Positions 1-8,273 are shown, counted from the first letter of the stretch. The stretch is 21,590 nucleotides of DNA from Verrucomicrobiota bacterium (GCA_025354845.1 JANXMD010000180.1:1-21590); one strand, 5' to 3'. Numbers and translations: made by a program. The notes: generated from the sequence alone by a model not told the origin.

Positions 1-1277
1 GCCAGTCGACCCAGCAGGTTCAATTCCTCGACGTCGAAGAAACCGGGGACTTCGGCGTAGAGATTGAGGACACCCACCGTTGCGCCGCCGACCTTCAGTG
101 GAAACCCGCCTGAGGAGCGATATCCGCGCTGCATGGCCGCCTCCCGAAAGGGACGATAGTTTGGGTCATTCTCGATGTCGTTGCAAAGGGCGGGCAGGCC
201 GGTGAGGAGGCAACGGCCGCACGGTCCGTTGGAGCGGGACGGATCCTTGAGGTCGATGTTCACCTGATCGGCATAACCCTCCGAGACTCCTGCCGACGCA
301 ACGGGCGCCAGCACCCGCGTGTCGGGATTCAGCAGTCCCACCCACGCCATGCGAAACCGGCCTTCGGTCACGATGAGTTCACAAGCCGCCTGGAGCATGG
401 CCTGGGTATCACGCTCACGGACGATGCACTCGTTGACCTCGCTCAGAACCGCATGGATGCGATTGAGCTGGCGGACCCGATCCCGCTCCAATTGAAGTGC
501 CAAGCCGGCCTGGCGTTCCTTGCTGATGTCGCTGATCGATCCGCTCAACCGAATCGGCCGTCCCCCGGCGTCGCGCTCCACCGCGGCGCGGGATCGTACC
601 CAGAGATAGGTGCCATCCTTGCACCGCAATCGCATCTCAACCGCGAAGGGATCACCTGTGTGAAACGCCGCGTCGACAGTCTTCCAGACGGCAGCGTCGT
701 CATCTGGGTGAATCAGGGTGCGGATGGTATTGATGTGGGACTTCAGATCCCCCTGGTCGTATCCCAGGAGCTCCAGCCAGCGGGGAGATAGATAGTCCTC
801 GCCGGACTCCACGTTCCATTCCCACATCCCGTCTTGGGTTCCGCGTTCTGCACGCCGGTAGCGTGCTTCACTTTCCCGAAGAGATACTTCTGCGGCCTTG
901 CGTGCGGTGACGTCGTGGCAATTGACCACAATGCCCCCCACGGCTGGATTTGAAATGTGATTGCTGCCGGTGCCCTCCATCCAGCGAAACCCACCCTCTG
1001 CGTTGCGGATTCGCAACTGCCAGAGTGTCACGGCGCCCGGCGTATCGAGGCACTCCTTGAACGAGGCCTCCGCCGCCGGCAGATCCTCGGGCCAGACGAT
1101 CTCGAGGAGGCTGCGATCCAGCCAGTCGCGTGTCCGCAGTCCCAGGATCCTTTCAAACGCGGGACTGAGATACCTCAGAAATCCCTCGGGGGAAATCAGG
1201 GCGATGATGTCCGCGGAGTTTTCGATGAGTAATCGAAACCGCGCCTCCTCCATCCCGAAGCTGGTCTCCAAGGGCAT
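1..1277 (-). CDS. PAS-PAS-GAF sensor protein, N-terminal part (C-terminus outside window)
   Basis: An open frame runs from an ATG at 1277 off the left edge, giving 425 complete codons. It starts MPLETSFGMEEARFRLLIEN. A first PAS domain covers about residues 10-128 and ends in a PAC-like VVNCHDVTARKAAE. A second PAS/PAC covers about 135-255 (WLELLGYDQGD, then DGTYLWVRSRA). A short helical linker follows, then a GAF domain at about 285-425 with CGRCLLTGLPALCNDI and a VGVLNLYAE core. No membrane segment or signal peptide is visible, so this is probably a cytoplasmic sensor. In this architecture the output is usually a histidine kinase or a GGDEF/EAL module, but that part is not in the window. 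An in-frame stop lies just upstream of 1277, and AAGGAG sits about 13 nt before the ATG; Met9 (1253) is an alternative start. The gene is divergent from the heme protein at 1429 and shares a 151-bp intergenic region with it. Confidence 0.85.
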   Translation of the reverse strand, partial: MPLETSFGMEEARFRLLIENSADIIALISPEGFLRYLSPAFERILGLRTRDWLDRSLLEIVWPEDLPAAEASFKECLDTPGAVTLWQLRIRNAEGGFRWMEGTGSNHISNPAVGGIVVNCHDVTARKAAEVSLRESEARYRRAERGTQDGMWEWNVESGEDYLSPRWLELLGYDQGDLKSHINTIRTLIHPDDDAAVWKTVDAAFHTGDPFAVEMRLRCKDGTYLWVRSRAAVERDAGGRPIRLSGSISDISKERQAGLALQLERDRVRQLNRIHAVLSEVNECIVRERDTQAMLQAACELIVTEGRFRMAWVGLLNPDTRVLAPVASAGVSEGYADQVNIDLKDPSRSNGPCGRCLLTGLPALCNDIENDPNYRPFREAAMQRGYRSSGGFPLKVGGATVGVLNLYAEVPGFFDVEELNLLGRL

Positions 1278-1428
1278 TAGGAAATTGAGACTCCTTCAAG
1301 GTCGAAGCATTGGGAATGGGGTGGCAAGCGGGAATTCGCTCCCTGGAATCCTAATGTCCTCGCGAAGGCCGCCCCGGTTTCCTCATTTTTCCTTTGCCCC
1401 AATCCGAAGTTTTTGAGGGTCATAAGGA

Positions 1429-4383
1429 ATGACGATCTCCCGGGCCCTTCTTGCCTCCTCGCTTCTGGCTGCTGCGGTGGCCTCGGCCGCGGAATTCAAG
1501 CTGAACGGGAAGCGCTTTGTGGTGCCTGATGGATTCGTGGTGGAATGCGTGGCGACTTCAGCCCAGGTGCCTCATCCGGTCAGCGCCAGCTTCGATGACA
1601 AGGGCCGCCTCTACGTGACCGATTCCTCCGGGTCGAACGCCAAACCCGACGAGCAACTGAAGGATCCCCAGGCGCGCATCGTGCGACTGGAGGATGCCGA
1701 CGGCAACGGGACCTTCGACAAGGTCTCGGTGTTCGCCGACAAGGTCATGTTCCCGCAAGGCTGTCTCTGGCACGACGGCTCGGTCTATGTGGCTGGGCCT
1801 CCGAGCATCTGGCGGTTCACGGATGCGGATGGCGACGGGGTCGCAGAAAAGCGGGAAGAGTGGTTCAAGGGCGGCACGCTGACCGGCTGCGCCAATGACA
1901 TTCATGGGCCTTACCTCGGCCCCGAAGGCTTCATTTATTGGACCAAGGGCGCCTTCGCCGAGCAGACCCACACTCTCGGCAATGGCCGAATCCTGAAGGA
2001 CAAGGCGGCCCACATTCTGCGCATGAAGCCCGATGGCTCGGGTTTGGAATCGATCATGGCGGGCGGCATGGACAATCCGGTGGAGATTACCTTCACGCCG
2101 GATGGAGAAACCCTGTTCAGCAGCACGTTCATTGATTTCTCGCAGCCGGGTTTTCGAGACGGCATCGGGCACGCGGTGTACGGCGGCGTGTTCGGTAAGG
2201 TGAACGACGTGCTCGACGACGGTCGCGTGAAGCGGACCGGGCCGGAACTTTTCCATCCGTTTTATCAGGCCGGACCGGCGGCGGAATGTGGATTGACCCG
2301 CTACGACGGTGCGGCATTCGGGCCGGAATACCGCGGCAACCTCTTTGCCACCACGTTCAATCTGCACAAGGTGACCCGTCACGTCCTGCGTAAGGAAGGA
2401 GCCACCTTCGCGAGCACCGACAGCGATTTTCTGGTGTGCGACGACGTGGATTTCCATCCTACCGATGTGCTGCCGGACGCCGACGGCAGCCTGCTGGTGG
2501 TGGATACCGGTGGGTGGTATCGCCTCTGCTGTCCGAGCTCCCAGCTGGCGAAGCCGGACGTGTTGGGCGCGATTTACCGGGTTCGTCGCGCCGACGCGCC
2601 GAAGGGGAAGGCGGCCAATCCCGACTATGCGCGTCTCACCGCACCGCCCGCGGTGGAACTGCCCGATCTCGACGGGAAGTTCGATTCGGAATTGTGGAAG
2701 GCACAGTCTGATCCGGCGTTGTGGACCTCACCGGCGCTGGTGGCCGAGATGAAAAAGATTTCCGGAGACCCCGAGGCGATGCATGGGGCGCGGCGCGTGG
2801 CGACGGCGGCCGGCCGGGACAAGAAGCGGGAGGTCATTCCGCAGTTGCTTGCCGCTGCTGGACAGACGTCCGACGCCTTCCTGACTCACAGCCTGATTTT
2901 CGCGCTGATCGAGATCGCGGATCCGGCCACCACCCGCGCCGGATTGAAGCATGGCACCGATCGCACCCATCGCGCCGCGCTGATCGCGCTCGACCAGATG
3001 GACGGGTCCGATCTCAAGGCGGGTGAAGTGCTGCCCTATCTCACCGCCGCCGACACCGAGCTGAAGTCGGCCGCCGGCTGGGTGGTGGGACGGCATCCGG
3101 AATGGGGTGGGGACCTGGCCGGCTGGTTCCGGTCCGAACTGCAGAAGCCCGCGGTGTCTGCGGGAGAGCTGGCCGGAATGCACGCCCAGCTTCCAGTCCT
3201 CACCGGATCGGCTCCGGGACGCTCCTTCCTGGCCGAAGTGACGCTCGAGCCCGGTTTTTCCGCGGCGAGCCGCGTTGCCGCGTTCGGTTTGATGGCCGAC
3301 GCCGGACTCAAGGAAGTCCCGGTGAGCTGGACTAACTCGGTTCGCCTCACACTCCAGAAGGGCGCGGCCATGGTGACGGGGAACTCCGGTTCCGGGGGCA
3401 AGCCTCCGATATTCCTCGCCGCCGCGGTCCAGGCGGCCCGGCCGATCCAGGGTGATGCGCAGATTCAGGCCTCGCTGGGGCGGATCGCCGCGCAGTCCGG
3501 TTTGCCGGACGAGCTGCGACTGCAGGCGCTGGCGTCGCTCCCCGCTTCCCGGACGCTGTCCGCAGGCGAAGTGACCTTCCTGGTGGAACTGCTGTCGCCC
3601 TCCCGTCCGCCCTCCATCCGATCCGGTGCCGCCGGCGTGCTGGGCCGGGCCCATTCGGAGGGAAGTGCCCGGGAGGCGGTGGTTGCCGCACTCAAGACGG
3701 CGGGTCCTTTGGAACTGAGTCGGCTGCTCGGTGCCTTGGATGCCGGCGGGGACGAGGCGCTGGGCGCGGCGGCGGTGGCGGCGCTGCGCGATTCCAGGAG
3801 CGCGAAGGCTCTCCATCCCACTCAAATTCAACCGCACTTCACCAAGTTCCCTGAAGCCACGCAGAAGCTCGTGGGCGACTTCCTGGCAACTCTCAATGCC
3901 GACGCTTCCAAGCAGGCGGCGCGACTGGAGGGGTTGCTGAGCGAACTGCATGGACTCACTCCAGACGTGCGTCGCGGGCAAGGGGTGTTTAACGGCAGCA
4001 AGGCCTCGTGCTCGGCCTGTCATCGGATCGGATATCTCGGGGGCAATGTCGGACCCGAGCTGACCAAGATCGGTGAGGTTCGGACCGAACGGGATTTGCT
4101 GGAGAGCATTGTGTACCCCAGCGCCAGCTTCGTCCGCAGCTTTGAGCCGACCACCCTCCTGTTGAAGGATGGCGAGCAGGTCAACGGCATCGTGCGCCGG
4201 GAAACCGCGGAGGAATATGTGGTCACCGTGGGGCCGGCGGCCGACCAGCATGTGCGTCGTTCGGACGTCACGGAGACCCGGCCGGGGCTAATCAGCGTCA
4301 TGCCCGCGGGACTTGAGGAGCAGTTGAGCCGCCAGGAACTGGCCGACCTGCTGCACTTCGTGAAGACCGTCCGCTGGCGGTGA
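1429..4383 (+). CDS. PVC-type heme-binding (CxxCH) beta-propeller dehydrogenase-like exported protein
   Basis: The product is 984 residues long, with a signal peptide at about 1-20 (ASA-A cleavage region), so it is exported. Residues ~30-400 look like the six-bladed propeller of the PVC membrane-bound dehydrogenase domain, with repeated xxDGRLYVTD and PDGxxL elements. Two DxDxDG loops (DADGNGTFD at 89-97 and DADGDG at 132-137) could bind calcium. Residues ~440-830 are alpha-helical and HEAT-like. The C-terminus is a monohaem cytochrome c domain with CSACH at 861-865 and the PVC signature that follows (GGNVGPELTKIG, then LLESIVYPSASF). Family knowledge: such proteins are abundant in Planctomycetota and Verrucomicrobiota and are thought to oxidise sugars or other organics in the periplasm, but substrates are largely unknown. 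GAGGG lies 9 nt before the ATG. It is monocistronic, with no obvious partner gene. Confidence 0.93.
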   Translation: MTISRALLASSLLAAAVASAAEFKLNGKRFVVPDGFVVECVATSAQVPHPVSASFDDKGRLYVTDSSGSNAKPDEQLKDPQARIVRLEDADGNGTFDKVSVFADKVMFPQGCLWHDGSVYVAGPPSIWRFTDADGDGVAEKREEWFKGGTLTGCANDIHGPYLGPEGFIYWTKGAFAEQTHTLGNGRILKDKAAHILRMKPDGSGLESIMAGGMDNPVEITFTPDGETLFSSTFIDFSQPGFRDGIGHAVYGGVFGKVNDVLDDGRVKRTGPELFHPFYQAGPAAECGLTRYDGAAFGPEYRGNLFATTFNLHKVTRHVLRKEGATFASTDSDFLVCDDVDFHPTDVLPDADGSLLVVDTGGWYRLCCPSSQLAKPDVLGAIYRVRRADAPKGKAANPDYARLTAPPAVELPDLDGKFDSELWKAQSDPALWTSPALVAEMKKISGDPEAMHGARRVATAAGRDKKREVIPQLLAAAGQTSDAFLTHSLIFALIEIADPATTRAGLKHGTDRTHRAALIALDQMDGSDLKAGEVLPYLTAADTELKSAAGWVVGRHPEWGGDLAGWFRSELQKPAVSAGELAGMHAQLPVLTGSAPGRSFLAEVTLEPGFSAASRVAAFGLMADAGLKEVPVSWTNSVRLTLQKGAAMVTGNSGSGGKPPIFLAAAVQAARPIQGDAQIQASLGRIAAQSGLPDELRLQALASLPASRTLSAGEVTFLVELLSPSRPPSIRSGAAGVLGRAHSEGSAREAVVAALKTAGPLELSRLLGALDAGGDEALGAAAVAALRDSRSAKALHPTQIQPHFTKFPEATQKLVGDFLATLNADASKQAARLEGLLSELHGLTPDVRRGQGVFNGSKASCSACHRIGYLGGNVGPELTKIGEVRTERDLLESIVYPSASFVRSFEPTTLLLKDGEQVNGIVRRETAEEYVVTVGPAADQHVRRSDVTETRPGLISVMPAGLEEQLSRQELADLLHFVKTVRWR

Positions 4384-4399
4384 AAGCAGTGGCGGAGGC

Positions 4400-4434
4400 G
4401 GGTTGAAAGGTTAAAACGCTAAAGGGTTGAAAGG
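4400..4434. repeat. short intergenic tandem repeat, ~8-bp period
   Basis: GGGTTGAAAGG occurs at 4400-4410 and again at 4424-4434, exactly 24 bp apart. The DNA between them fits an imperfect 8-bp unit, so 4401-4432 reads GGTTGAAA, GGTTAAAA, CGCTAAAG, GGTTGAAA. It lies between the heme-protein stop and the pfkB terminator and codes for nothing evident. The rest of the 4384-4555 gap shows no gene. Confidence 0.6.
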
Positions 4435-4555
4435 GGATTCGTGCAAGCGCGCGCCTGTGCGGAAGCCGTAACCCAATCCTTCCTGTTCACCACTGTGAGT
4501 GGCGGGGTTCGCGACGAAGCGGGGTGAAAAGGTGGGATGGCACCCTCGCCAAACG

Positions 4556-4587
4556 AAAACCCCCTCGGGCTTGTGGCCGAGGGGGTT
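4556..4587 (-). terminator. intrinsic terminator of the pfkB-family gene
   Basis: A perfect 11-bp stem pairs 4558-4568 (AACCCCCTCGG) with 4577-4587, with an 8-nt loop. On the minus strand the stem is followed by TTTTCGTTT. It lies 9 bp past the kinase stop codon. The A-run on the other side could let it work weakly on plus-strand transcripts as well. Confidence 0.85.
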
Positions 4588-4595
4588 CGCGGAAA

Positions 4596-5648
4596 TCAGT
4601 AGTCGCTCTCGGGCTCAAGAGGCGGGCGGACGCCGTATTTCTTCTTGAGCGCCTCGACCTGAGCCAAGGGCTTCATACCGCCGGTGCAGGTGGGGTCGCT
4701 GAGCGACGCCGCGGCGGCCATCACGCCGGTGAGCAGGCAGCGCTGAAGCTCCCAGCCCTCATGCAGGCCGAGGAGTACGCCCGCGCAGAACGCGTCGCCC
4801 GCGCCCGCGGTGCCGGCGATGTGCTTGTCTGGAACCTTGAGCGAAGGCTGCCAATGGTCCTTGCCGTCGCGGGTCCGGGCAAAGCAGCCCTCGGGGAAAT
4901 GGATGACAACCAGCTCCTTCACGCCGTGCTGCAGGATCGCGCCGGAGGCGTGGCGGAGGGAAACGGTGTCGAGCACGCCTTCCTTGCGGATGCGGAAGCC
5001 GGTTACCTGGCCGGCTTCGTATTCGTTCATGATCGCGTAGTCGCAATGCTTGAGCGCGGGGACCACCACGGCCTTGAAGCGGTCACTGGCCTCGCTGACG
5101 ACGTCGATGCTGGTCTTGATGCCGGCAGCCTGTGCGGCGGCGAGGAGCTTCGAGGCGGGCGTGAGGCCCTCCTTGTTCACCGCGTCGAGCTTGTCGAGGA
5201 GGAGCAGGTAGCCGAGATGAAAGATGCGCGCCTTGACCTTCGAGAAGTCGATGTCCTTGGCGTCCCAGAGCGCGTTGGCGCCGCGGGAATGGAAGAAGGT
5301 GCGCTTGCCGGTGGACTGCACCGTCATCACGTCCGTAAAGCTGGTGTTCGCCTCGGCCGTGGTTTTGAGCAGCCGGGTATCGATCTTGTGCTTGGCGCAA
5401 TCCGCGATGATGGATTCACCCAAGGCGTCCTTGCCGACGAGGCCGGCGCCGCTCAGCGGGAACTCAACCCCAAGTTTGGAGAGATCGAGCAGGACATTGT
5501 AGGGCGAGCCGCCTGTGCCCTGATGCTGGGACTTGATGTTGGCCAGCTGCTCGGCGGCTGGGTAGGTGTCGATGAGCTTGACCTGATCGATGATCCAATT
5601 GCCCGCGGCCATGATGCCGGAACGTTTGGATGCTGCGCTTGCTTTCAT
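4596..5648 (-). CDS. PfkB-family carbohydrate/nucleoside kinase
   Basis: The product is 350 residues, the usual length for ribokinase/adenosine-kinase-like enzymes. It has an N-terminal GTGGSPYNV substrate-binding motif at 44-52 and an FHSRGAN region at 119-125. An NEYEA motif at 208-212 matches the NxxE Mg/phosphate element. The PfkB C-terminal signature GTAGAGDAFCAG is at 279-290, with the presumed catalytic base Asp285 in GAGD. These enzymes transfer the gamma-phosphate of ATP to a hydroxyl of a sugar or nucleoside in the cytoplasm. The substrate cannot be read from sequence; the lid resembles adenosine-kinase/fructokinase relatives. The ATG at 5648 has no clear Shine-Dalgarno; Met13 (5612) is a possible alternative. 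It is the last gene of the minus-strand run, 211 bp downstream of the cupin, and ends at a strong terminator. Confidence 0.92.
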   Translation of the reverse strand: MKASAASKRSGIMAAGNWIIDQVKLIDTYPAAEQLANIKSQHQGTGGSPYNVLLDLSKLGVEFPLSGAGLVGKDALGESIIADCAKHKIDTRLLKTTAEANTSFTDVMTVQSTGKRTFFHSRGANALWDAKDIDFSKVKARIFHLGYLLLLDKLDAVNKEGLTPASKLLAAAQAAGIKTSIDVVSEASDRFKAVVVPALKHCDYAIMNEYEAGQVTGFRIRKEGVLDTVSLRHASGAILQHGVKELVVIHFPEGCFARTRDGKDHWQPSLKVPDKHIAGTAGAGDAFCAGVLLGLHEGWELQRCLLTGVMAAAASLSDPTCTGGMKPLAQVEALKKKYGVRPPLEPESDY

Positions 5649-5809
5649 GCGTATAGGGACGGGTACGCGGCGCTGGGGAAACCCGGAGGCGTTCGCGGTG
5701 GTAGGAGGCTAGAGCATCCGGGGCTCGGTGTCTCTAACGAATTGAACCAGCAGGGCGGTTCCTGCTGCCTTGGGAGTCGGACGGGCTATCCCTTTTCAGC
5801 ACGGTTTTT

Positions 5810-5824
5810 GGGGCTTTTTGCCCC
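5810..5824. other. small hairpin in the cupin-pfkB gap
   Basis: GGGGC and GCCCC flank a TTTTT loop between the cupin stop (5860) and the kinase start (5648). On the minus strand the stem is followed by A residues rather than T residues, so it is not a convincing terminator. The rest of 5649-5859 shows nothing clear and may hold the kinase promoter. Confidence 0.35.
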
Positions 5825-5859
5825 GGTTTGGAGACTCCGGAAGCCCTCAAGGTCTCCCG

Positions 5860-6288
5860 CTACCTGCAGGCGGGCAATCCCTGCCGAAGCGTGGCCCAGG
5901 GAGCCTCCTGCGAGACGTCCACGGTCCCCGGATCGGGCGCGTCCGCGGGGGAGAGCATGGCCAGGAAGATCACCGGTTCCGGATGGGGGTTGTAGGTGCC
6001 GTGGACTTCGCCCTTGGGGATCAGCACCATCTCGCCCGCAGTCAGCAGGCGTCGTTCGGTGCCGCACCACTGTTCTGCCCGGCCGGACAGGATGTAGATG
6101 ATCTCTTCCCGGTGCGGATGATGATGGAACGGATGGCAGCGTTCCGGGTCGAGCGTGGCGCGCACCAACAGGAGCTGGTCGCAGGGGACCATGTCCGGTC
6201 GCGACAGCCAGGTGTTGAGGGTGAAGGCCGTGGATTCGGCAACCACGTCGTTTGCGGTGACAAAACGGCGTTGAGGAAGATCGGTCAT
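5860..6288 (-). CDS. cupin-domain protein A
   Basis: A single-domain cupin of 142 residues. Cupin motif 1 is HPFHHHPHREEIIYILSG at 52-69, with likely metal ligands His55, His57 and Glu61. Motif 2 is GEMVLIPKGEVHGTYN at 85-100, with His96 and Asn100. All canonical ligands are present, so metal binding is likely. The reaction is unknown, since small cupins include isomerases, dioxygenases and sugar-sensing proteins. It is clearly a paralogue of the cupin at 6952-7362: both share the HPFHxHPxxEE motif, the GExxxIPKGxVH motif and a VDVSxEAPWxxLR tail. Its ATG overlaps the stop of the upstream nucleotidyltransferase (ATGA), which suggests coupled translation. Confidence 0.9.
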   Translation of the reverse strand: MTDLPQRRFVTANDVVAESTAFTLNTWLSRPDMVPCDQLLLVRATLDPERCHPFHHHPHREEIIYILSGRAEQWCGTERRLLTAGEMVLIPKGEVHGTYNPHPEPVIFLAMLSPADAPDPGTVDVSQEAPWATLRQGLPACR

Positions 6289-6791
6289 GGGGGGGGCTGG
6301 GACGCGGCGGCTGCCTCCCGTTGGAGGATCTCCCGCAGGGCGAGGACGTCGAGCTGGTCCTTGTCCCTAAAGGAGTGGCGTTTGAGCTCGATCAGGTCGG
6401 AGGGAGCAAGAAAGCGAATGTGGACGCCTTGAGTCTCAAAGGAGCGCGCCCGGGAACTGAAATCTCCCAACGTGTGGCCGCGCATCAGGGTGAACACATC
6501 CAAGTCAAAGTCTTCGGAGATTCGGATGGAACCCTCCTGCGCGACGAATTCCTCCGGCCGGAGCTCCCTCGCCCAACCCTCACCCCAGAGGACCAGATAC
6601 CCCAAAAGTCGTTTGATGTTCTCCGGGTAATTCGAGACCAGGATATCGAGATCCTGAGTCACTCGGGCGTAGCCATTGAGGATGACCGCGACACCACCCA
6701 CTACGGCGAAATCAACTTCCGCCCGGGTGAGGCCGACCAACAACCCTTCGTACTGGGAAAGGGTCTGGTCCGGGTTCGGAGAGGGGTTCAT
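6285..6791 (-). CDS. MNT/AbiEii-like nucleotidyltransferase-fold protein
   Basis: With the ATG at 6791 the product is 168 residues. It has the polymerase-beta-like NTase core VVGGVAVILNG (30-40), then DLD at 47-49 and a third acidic strand EDFDLDVF at 93-100. A C-terminal LIELKRHSFRDKDQLDVLAL (133-152) matches the Kxx(x)RxKDxxDL tail of DUF6036-type and AbiEii-like families. The acidic residues needed for metal binding appear intact. Members may transfer a nucleotide to a protein or small molecule, and some are toxins or antitoxins; the substrate here is unknown. A longer frame back to 6998 runs through the upstream cupin gene and lacks family similarity, so the shorter start is preferred. 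It lies between two cupin paralogues and overlaps the second by four bases. No HEPN or other partner is seen. Confidence 0.82.
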   Translation of the reverse strand: MNPSPNPDQTLSQYEGLLVGLTRAEVDFAVVGGVAVILNGYARVTQDLDILVSNYPENIKRLLGYLVLWGEGWARELRPEEFVAQEGSIRISEDFDLDVFTLMRGHTLGDFSSRARSFETQGVHIRFLAPSDLIELKRHSFRDKDQLDVLALREILQREAAAASQPPP

Positions 6792-6951
6792 GGGCGAATT
6801 TCCGAATGAACGACAGCAGAGCCTCGTTGTTGCGCAACAGTTCGGATCCGGTGCGGGGCGAAGCGCGGCCGACCCGACGCCGAATCGGCTGCTGCATGGG
6901 TTCCGGGACTGGATCCATGAATGGCAACGTAAGGCGGAACAAGGGACCCCG

Positions 6952-7362
6952 TCAAACGCCCTTCCGAAGGCCGTTCCATGGCGCTTCGGCGCTGACATCC
7001 ACCGCGAACGGGCCCGGGTACACGGCCGGGGACAGGATGGCCAAGATGACCGCGTCCTTCGCCGTTGGATTGAAGGTGGCGTGCACCACTCCCTTGGGGA
7101 TGAAGGCCACCTCGCCTGGTTTCAAAACCCGCTTTTCCTGCTCGACCCATTGTTCCACTTCGCCCTCGAGGACGTAGATGGCTTCTTCCAGTTCGGGGTG
7201 CGTGTGGAAGGGGTGTCCTTCGCCGCCAGGGAGCACGGCCCGGCAGATCTGCAAATCCTTCGCCTGACAGACCTCCGCGTGACAGAGCCAGTAGTTGGTT
7301 CGGCCCTTGAAGTCCTCCTTCAGGGCCTCGGCAGTGGTGATGAATCGGAGCGGCGTGCTCAT
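6952..7362 (-). CDS. cupin-domain protein B
   Basis: A single-domain cupin of 136 residues with both motifs complete: HPFHTHPELEEAIYVLEG at 50-67 (His53, His55, Glu59) and GEVAFIPKGVVHATFN at 83-98 (His94, Asn98). It therefore probably binds a divalent metal in a small beta-barrel. It is closely similar to cupin A at 5860-6288 and presumably arose by tandem duplication. It starts only 20 bp after the stop of the PEP-hydrolase-family gene, so the two are almost certainly co-transcribed. Several WxxxHAEVCQ-type residues at the N-terminus are not shared with cupin A, so substrates may differ. Function is not assigned. Confidence 0.9.
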   Translation of the reverse strand: MSTPLRFITTAEALKEDFKGRTNYWLCHAEVCQAKDLQICRAVLPGGEGHPFHTHPELEEAIYVLEGEVEQWVEQEKRVLKPGEVAFIPKGVVHATFNPTAKDAVILAILSPAVYPGPFAVDVSAEAPWNGLRKGV

Positions 7363-7382
7363 GACGGCGGGTGCAGGGGTGG

Positions 7383-8273
7383 CTACTTCTTCCGCTTCGC
7401 AAAGGCCTTCGCGCCGGGGGCCTTGAGGCTCTTAAACTCGCGGGTGAGGTTGGTGAGCGACGCCTCGACGCCCATGCGTTCCAGGGAGCTGGCGCCCACG
7501 AAGCCGACGGCGTCGGTGGCCTTCATGACCCGATCGGCATCCTGCGGCGTGTTGATCGGCCCGCCGTGGCAGAGATAGAAGATGTCTTTCCGGACGCGGT
7601 TGGCGGCGTCGATGATTTCCTGAGTGCGCTTTATGGTAAAGTCCCAGCTCACGACGGACTTGGTCACTCCAATGCTGCCACCGACCGTGGTGCCCACGTG
7701 CGCAATGATCGCATCGGCGCCGGCCTTGGCCATCTCGACGGCCTCCTCGGGCGACCCGACATAAACCACGGAGAAAAGGTCCATCTTTCGGGCGAGGGCG
7801 ATCATCTCGTATTCCTTCGTCACGCTCATGCCGGTCTCCTCCAGCACGCCGCGGAAATGCCCGTCCACAATAGTGTGGGTGGGGAAGTTGTTCACGCCGC
7901 TGAAGCCCATGTCCTTCACCTGGCCGAGCCAGTGCCACATGCGGCGACGGGGATCGGTGGCGTGGACGCCGCAGATCACCGGGCATTCCTCCACCACAGG
8001 TAGGACTTCGTACTCACCGATCTCCATGGCGATGGCGTTGGCGTCGCCGTACGCCATCATGCCGCAGGTGGATCCGTGACCCATCATGCGGAAGCGACCT
8101 GAATTGTAGATGATGATGAGATCGGCACCGCCCCTCTCGATAAACTTCGCGCTGATGCCGGTGCCGGCGCCGGCGGCGATGATGGCGTCGCCCTTCTTGA
8201 GCGTGTCCATCAGACGCTCGCGGACTTCTTTGCGAGTGTACGGATTTCCTTTGCCGGTCCAGGGATTGGGCAT
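7383..8273 (-). CDS. phosphoenolpyruvate hydrolase family TIM-barrel protein (PF09370-like)
   Basis: The product is 296 residues and soluble, with the pattern of the PEP-hydrolase-like TIM-barrel family. Landmarks are GAGTGISAKFIERGGADLII at 35-54, IYNSGRFRMMG at 55-65, GVNNFPT at 126-132, HVGTTVGGSIG at 192-202, and FYLCHGGPI with a late GFVGASSLERM. In many genomes this family is fused to or next to a Tm-1-like ATP-binding (UPF0261) protein, but that partner is absent here and two cupins follow instead. The biochemical activity of the family is poorly defined; it resembles isocitrate-lyase/PEP-mutase-type barrels. The ATG at 8273 is the only plausible start before the conserved PYTRKEV region. 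It leads the five-gene cluster that ends with pfkB. No promoter was recognised in 8274-8450. Confidence 0.85.
   Translation of the reverse strand: MPNPWTGKGNPYTRKEVRERLMDTLKKGDAIIAAGAGTGISAKFIERGGADLIIIYNSGRFRMMGHGSTCGMMAYGDANAIAMEIGEYEVLPVVEECPVICGVHATDPRRRMWHWLGQVKDMGFSGVNNFPTHTIVDGHFRGVLEETGMSVTKEYEMIALARKMDLFSVVYVGSPEEAVEMAKAGADAIIAHVGTTVGGSIGVTKSVVSWDFTIKRTQEIIDAANRVRKDIFYLCHGGPINTPQDADRVMKATDAVGFVGASSLERMGVEASLTNLTREFKSLKAPGAKAFAKRKK

Noticed and set aside
1318..1340. Sigma-54-like TGGCA / GC pattern before the heme gene
   Set aside because: Spacing and the -12 element do not match the consensus, so it was not listed as a promoter.
2728..4251. 507-residue minus-strand open frame
   Set aside because: Antisense to the heme protein and rich in Arg/Gly/His without family signatures.
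5810..5824. GGGGC-TTTTT-GCCCC hairpin as terminator of the cupin cluster
   Set aside because: Followed by A residues on the minus strand, not a T-run; kept only as a hairpin.
4524..6101. 525-residue plus-strand open frame across the pfkB and cupin A genes
   Set aside because: Antisense to genes with clear motifs, low-complexity composition and no domain pattern; a typical GC-rich shadow.
6792..6998. N-terminal extension of the nucleotidyltransferase to an ATG at 6998
   Set aside because: It would overlap the end of cupin B and adds Arg/Cys-rich sequence unlike the family; the start at 6791 fits.
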